DNA from: an uncultured bacterium
GTDB lineage: Bacteria > Cyanobacteriota > Vampirovibrionia > Gastranaerophilales > Gastranaerophilaceae
NCBI GenBank assembly: GCA_945910925.1
Contig: CAMDZX010000126.1
Coordinates: 1 to 5,051, forward strand
Length of the DNA stretch: 5,051 nucleotides
Reading direction: 5' to 3'
How positions within the stretch are numbered: position 1 is the first letter of the stretch; every line of letters starts with the position of its first letter. Positions 4,881 through 5,051 of the stretch are shown piece after piece. The notes under the pieces were generated by a model, which worked only from the letters and a program-made list of their open reading frames with translations, did no database searches and had not been told where the DNA came from. The translations under genes and the position numbers were made by a program.

Positions 4881-4888
4881 AAAAACAA

Positions 4889-5051
4889 ATGGCACTAGGT
4901 GTAATTGGTAAAAAATTGGGTATGACTCAAATCTTTGATGAACAAGGTTTGGCTATTCCTGTTACAGTAATTAAAGTCGATGAAACTGTTGTTACTCAAG
5001 TGAAAACAGTTGAATCTGACGGCTATAACGCTATTCAGGTTGGCACAATCG
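4889..5051 (+). CDS. rplC: 50S ribosomal protein L3, N-terminal fragment
   Basis: Partial: the first 54 codons, running off the right edge. L3 is an early-binding 50S assembly protein whose loop reaches toward the peptidyl-transferase centre. The opening [18 protein letters not shown] is the family signature, followed by [11 protein letters not shown] and the DGYNAIQVG segment. The ATG lies eight bases after AAGGA (4877-4881). In bacteria rplC normally leads into rplD, rplW and rplB, which would be expected beyond the window. The preceding 128-base leader and candidate promoter suggest that it heads its own transcript in addition to any read-through from rpsJ. Confidence 0.97.
   Translation, partial: MALGVIGKKLGMTQIFDEQGLAIPVTVIKVDETVVTQVKTVESDGYNAIQVGTI

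Noticed and set aside
4695..4895. A - strand 66-residue frame across the rpsJ-rplC spacer
   Set aside because: No ribosome site or family resemblance; it overlaps the coding end of rpsJ and the structured leader.

Overview
The window looks like low-GC chromosome from a gut-type, non-photosynthetic cyanobacterial relative (Vampirovibrionia, formerly 'Melainabacteria', perhaps Gastranaerophilales). The main evidence is ribosomal protein S10. Its second half ([26 protein letters not shown] and the terminus [13 protein letters not shown]) reads like cyanobacterial S10, while the DNA is AT-rich and carries nothing photosynthetic. The assignment is inference from remembered family sequences, not from a search.

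Left edge (1-372): the last 46 codons of a phage-type tyrosine recombinase run off the left end on the + strand and finish in a strong intrinsic terminator. After about 100 bp of AT-rich DNA comes a complete tRNA-Gly(GCC) gene on the - strand, with its own promoter, encoded CCA and terminator. The tRNA 3' end faces the integrase, the usual geometry of an element integrated at a tRNA gene.

Middle (433-2785), all on the - strand: signal-peptide parvulin isomerase, then a divergent class I methyltransferase-like protein, then a YkgJ-family cysteine-cluster protein, then uridine phosphorylase (udp). The first three are closely packed and look like one transcript; the YkgJ start follows the methyltransferase stop by one base. 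Uridine phosphorylase has its own near-consensus promoter, beginning just after the YkgJ stop codon, with a palindrome over the -10, so it is probably regulated separately as a nucleoside-salvage gene.

Right-middle (2857-4076), - strand: a gene for an unrecognised Ala/Gly-rich, probably membrane-inserting protein with an acidic linker and a Gly/Ser repeat tail. As written it carries a one-base frameshift near its 5' end. The tail is encoded by five 18-bp tandem repeats whose unit order suggests recent slippage or unequal exchange.

Right edge (4077-5051), + strand: a 308-bp AT-rich divergent intergenic region with a 16-bp inverted repeat and the rpsJ promoter; rpsJ (S10); then a 183-bp spacer with a candidate promoter and a foldable leader; then the first 54 codons of rplC (L3). 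The rpsJ 5' UTR can form two mutually exclusive hairpins, one followed by a run of eight T. The rplC leader can form a long two-part hairpin ending just before the Shine-Dalgarno. These two leaders are the best candidates for undescribed regulation here, possibly ribosomal-protein feedback. No CRISPR array, complete insertion sequence or obvious defence system is visible.
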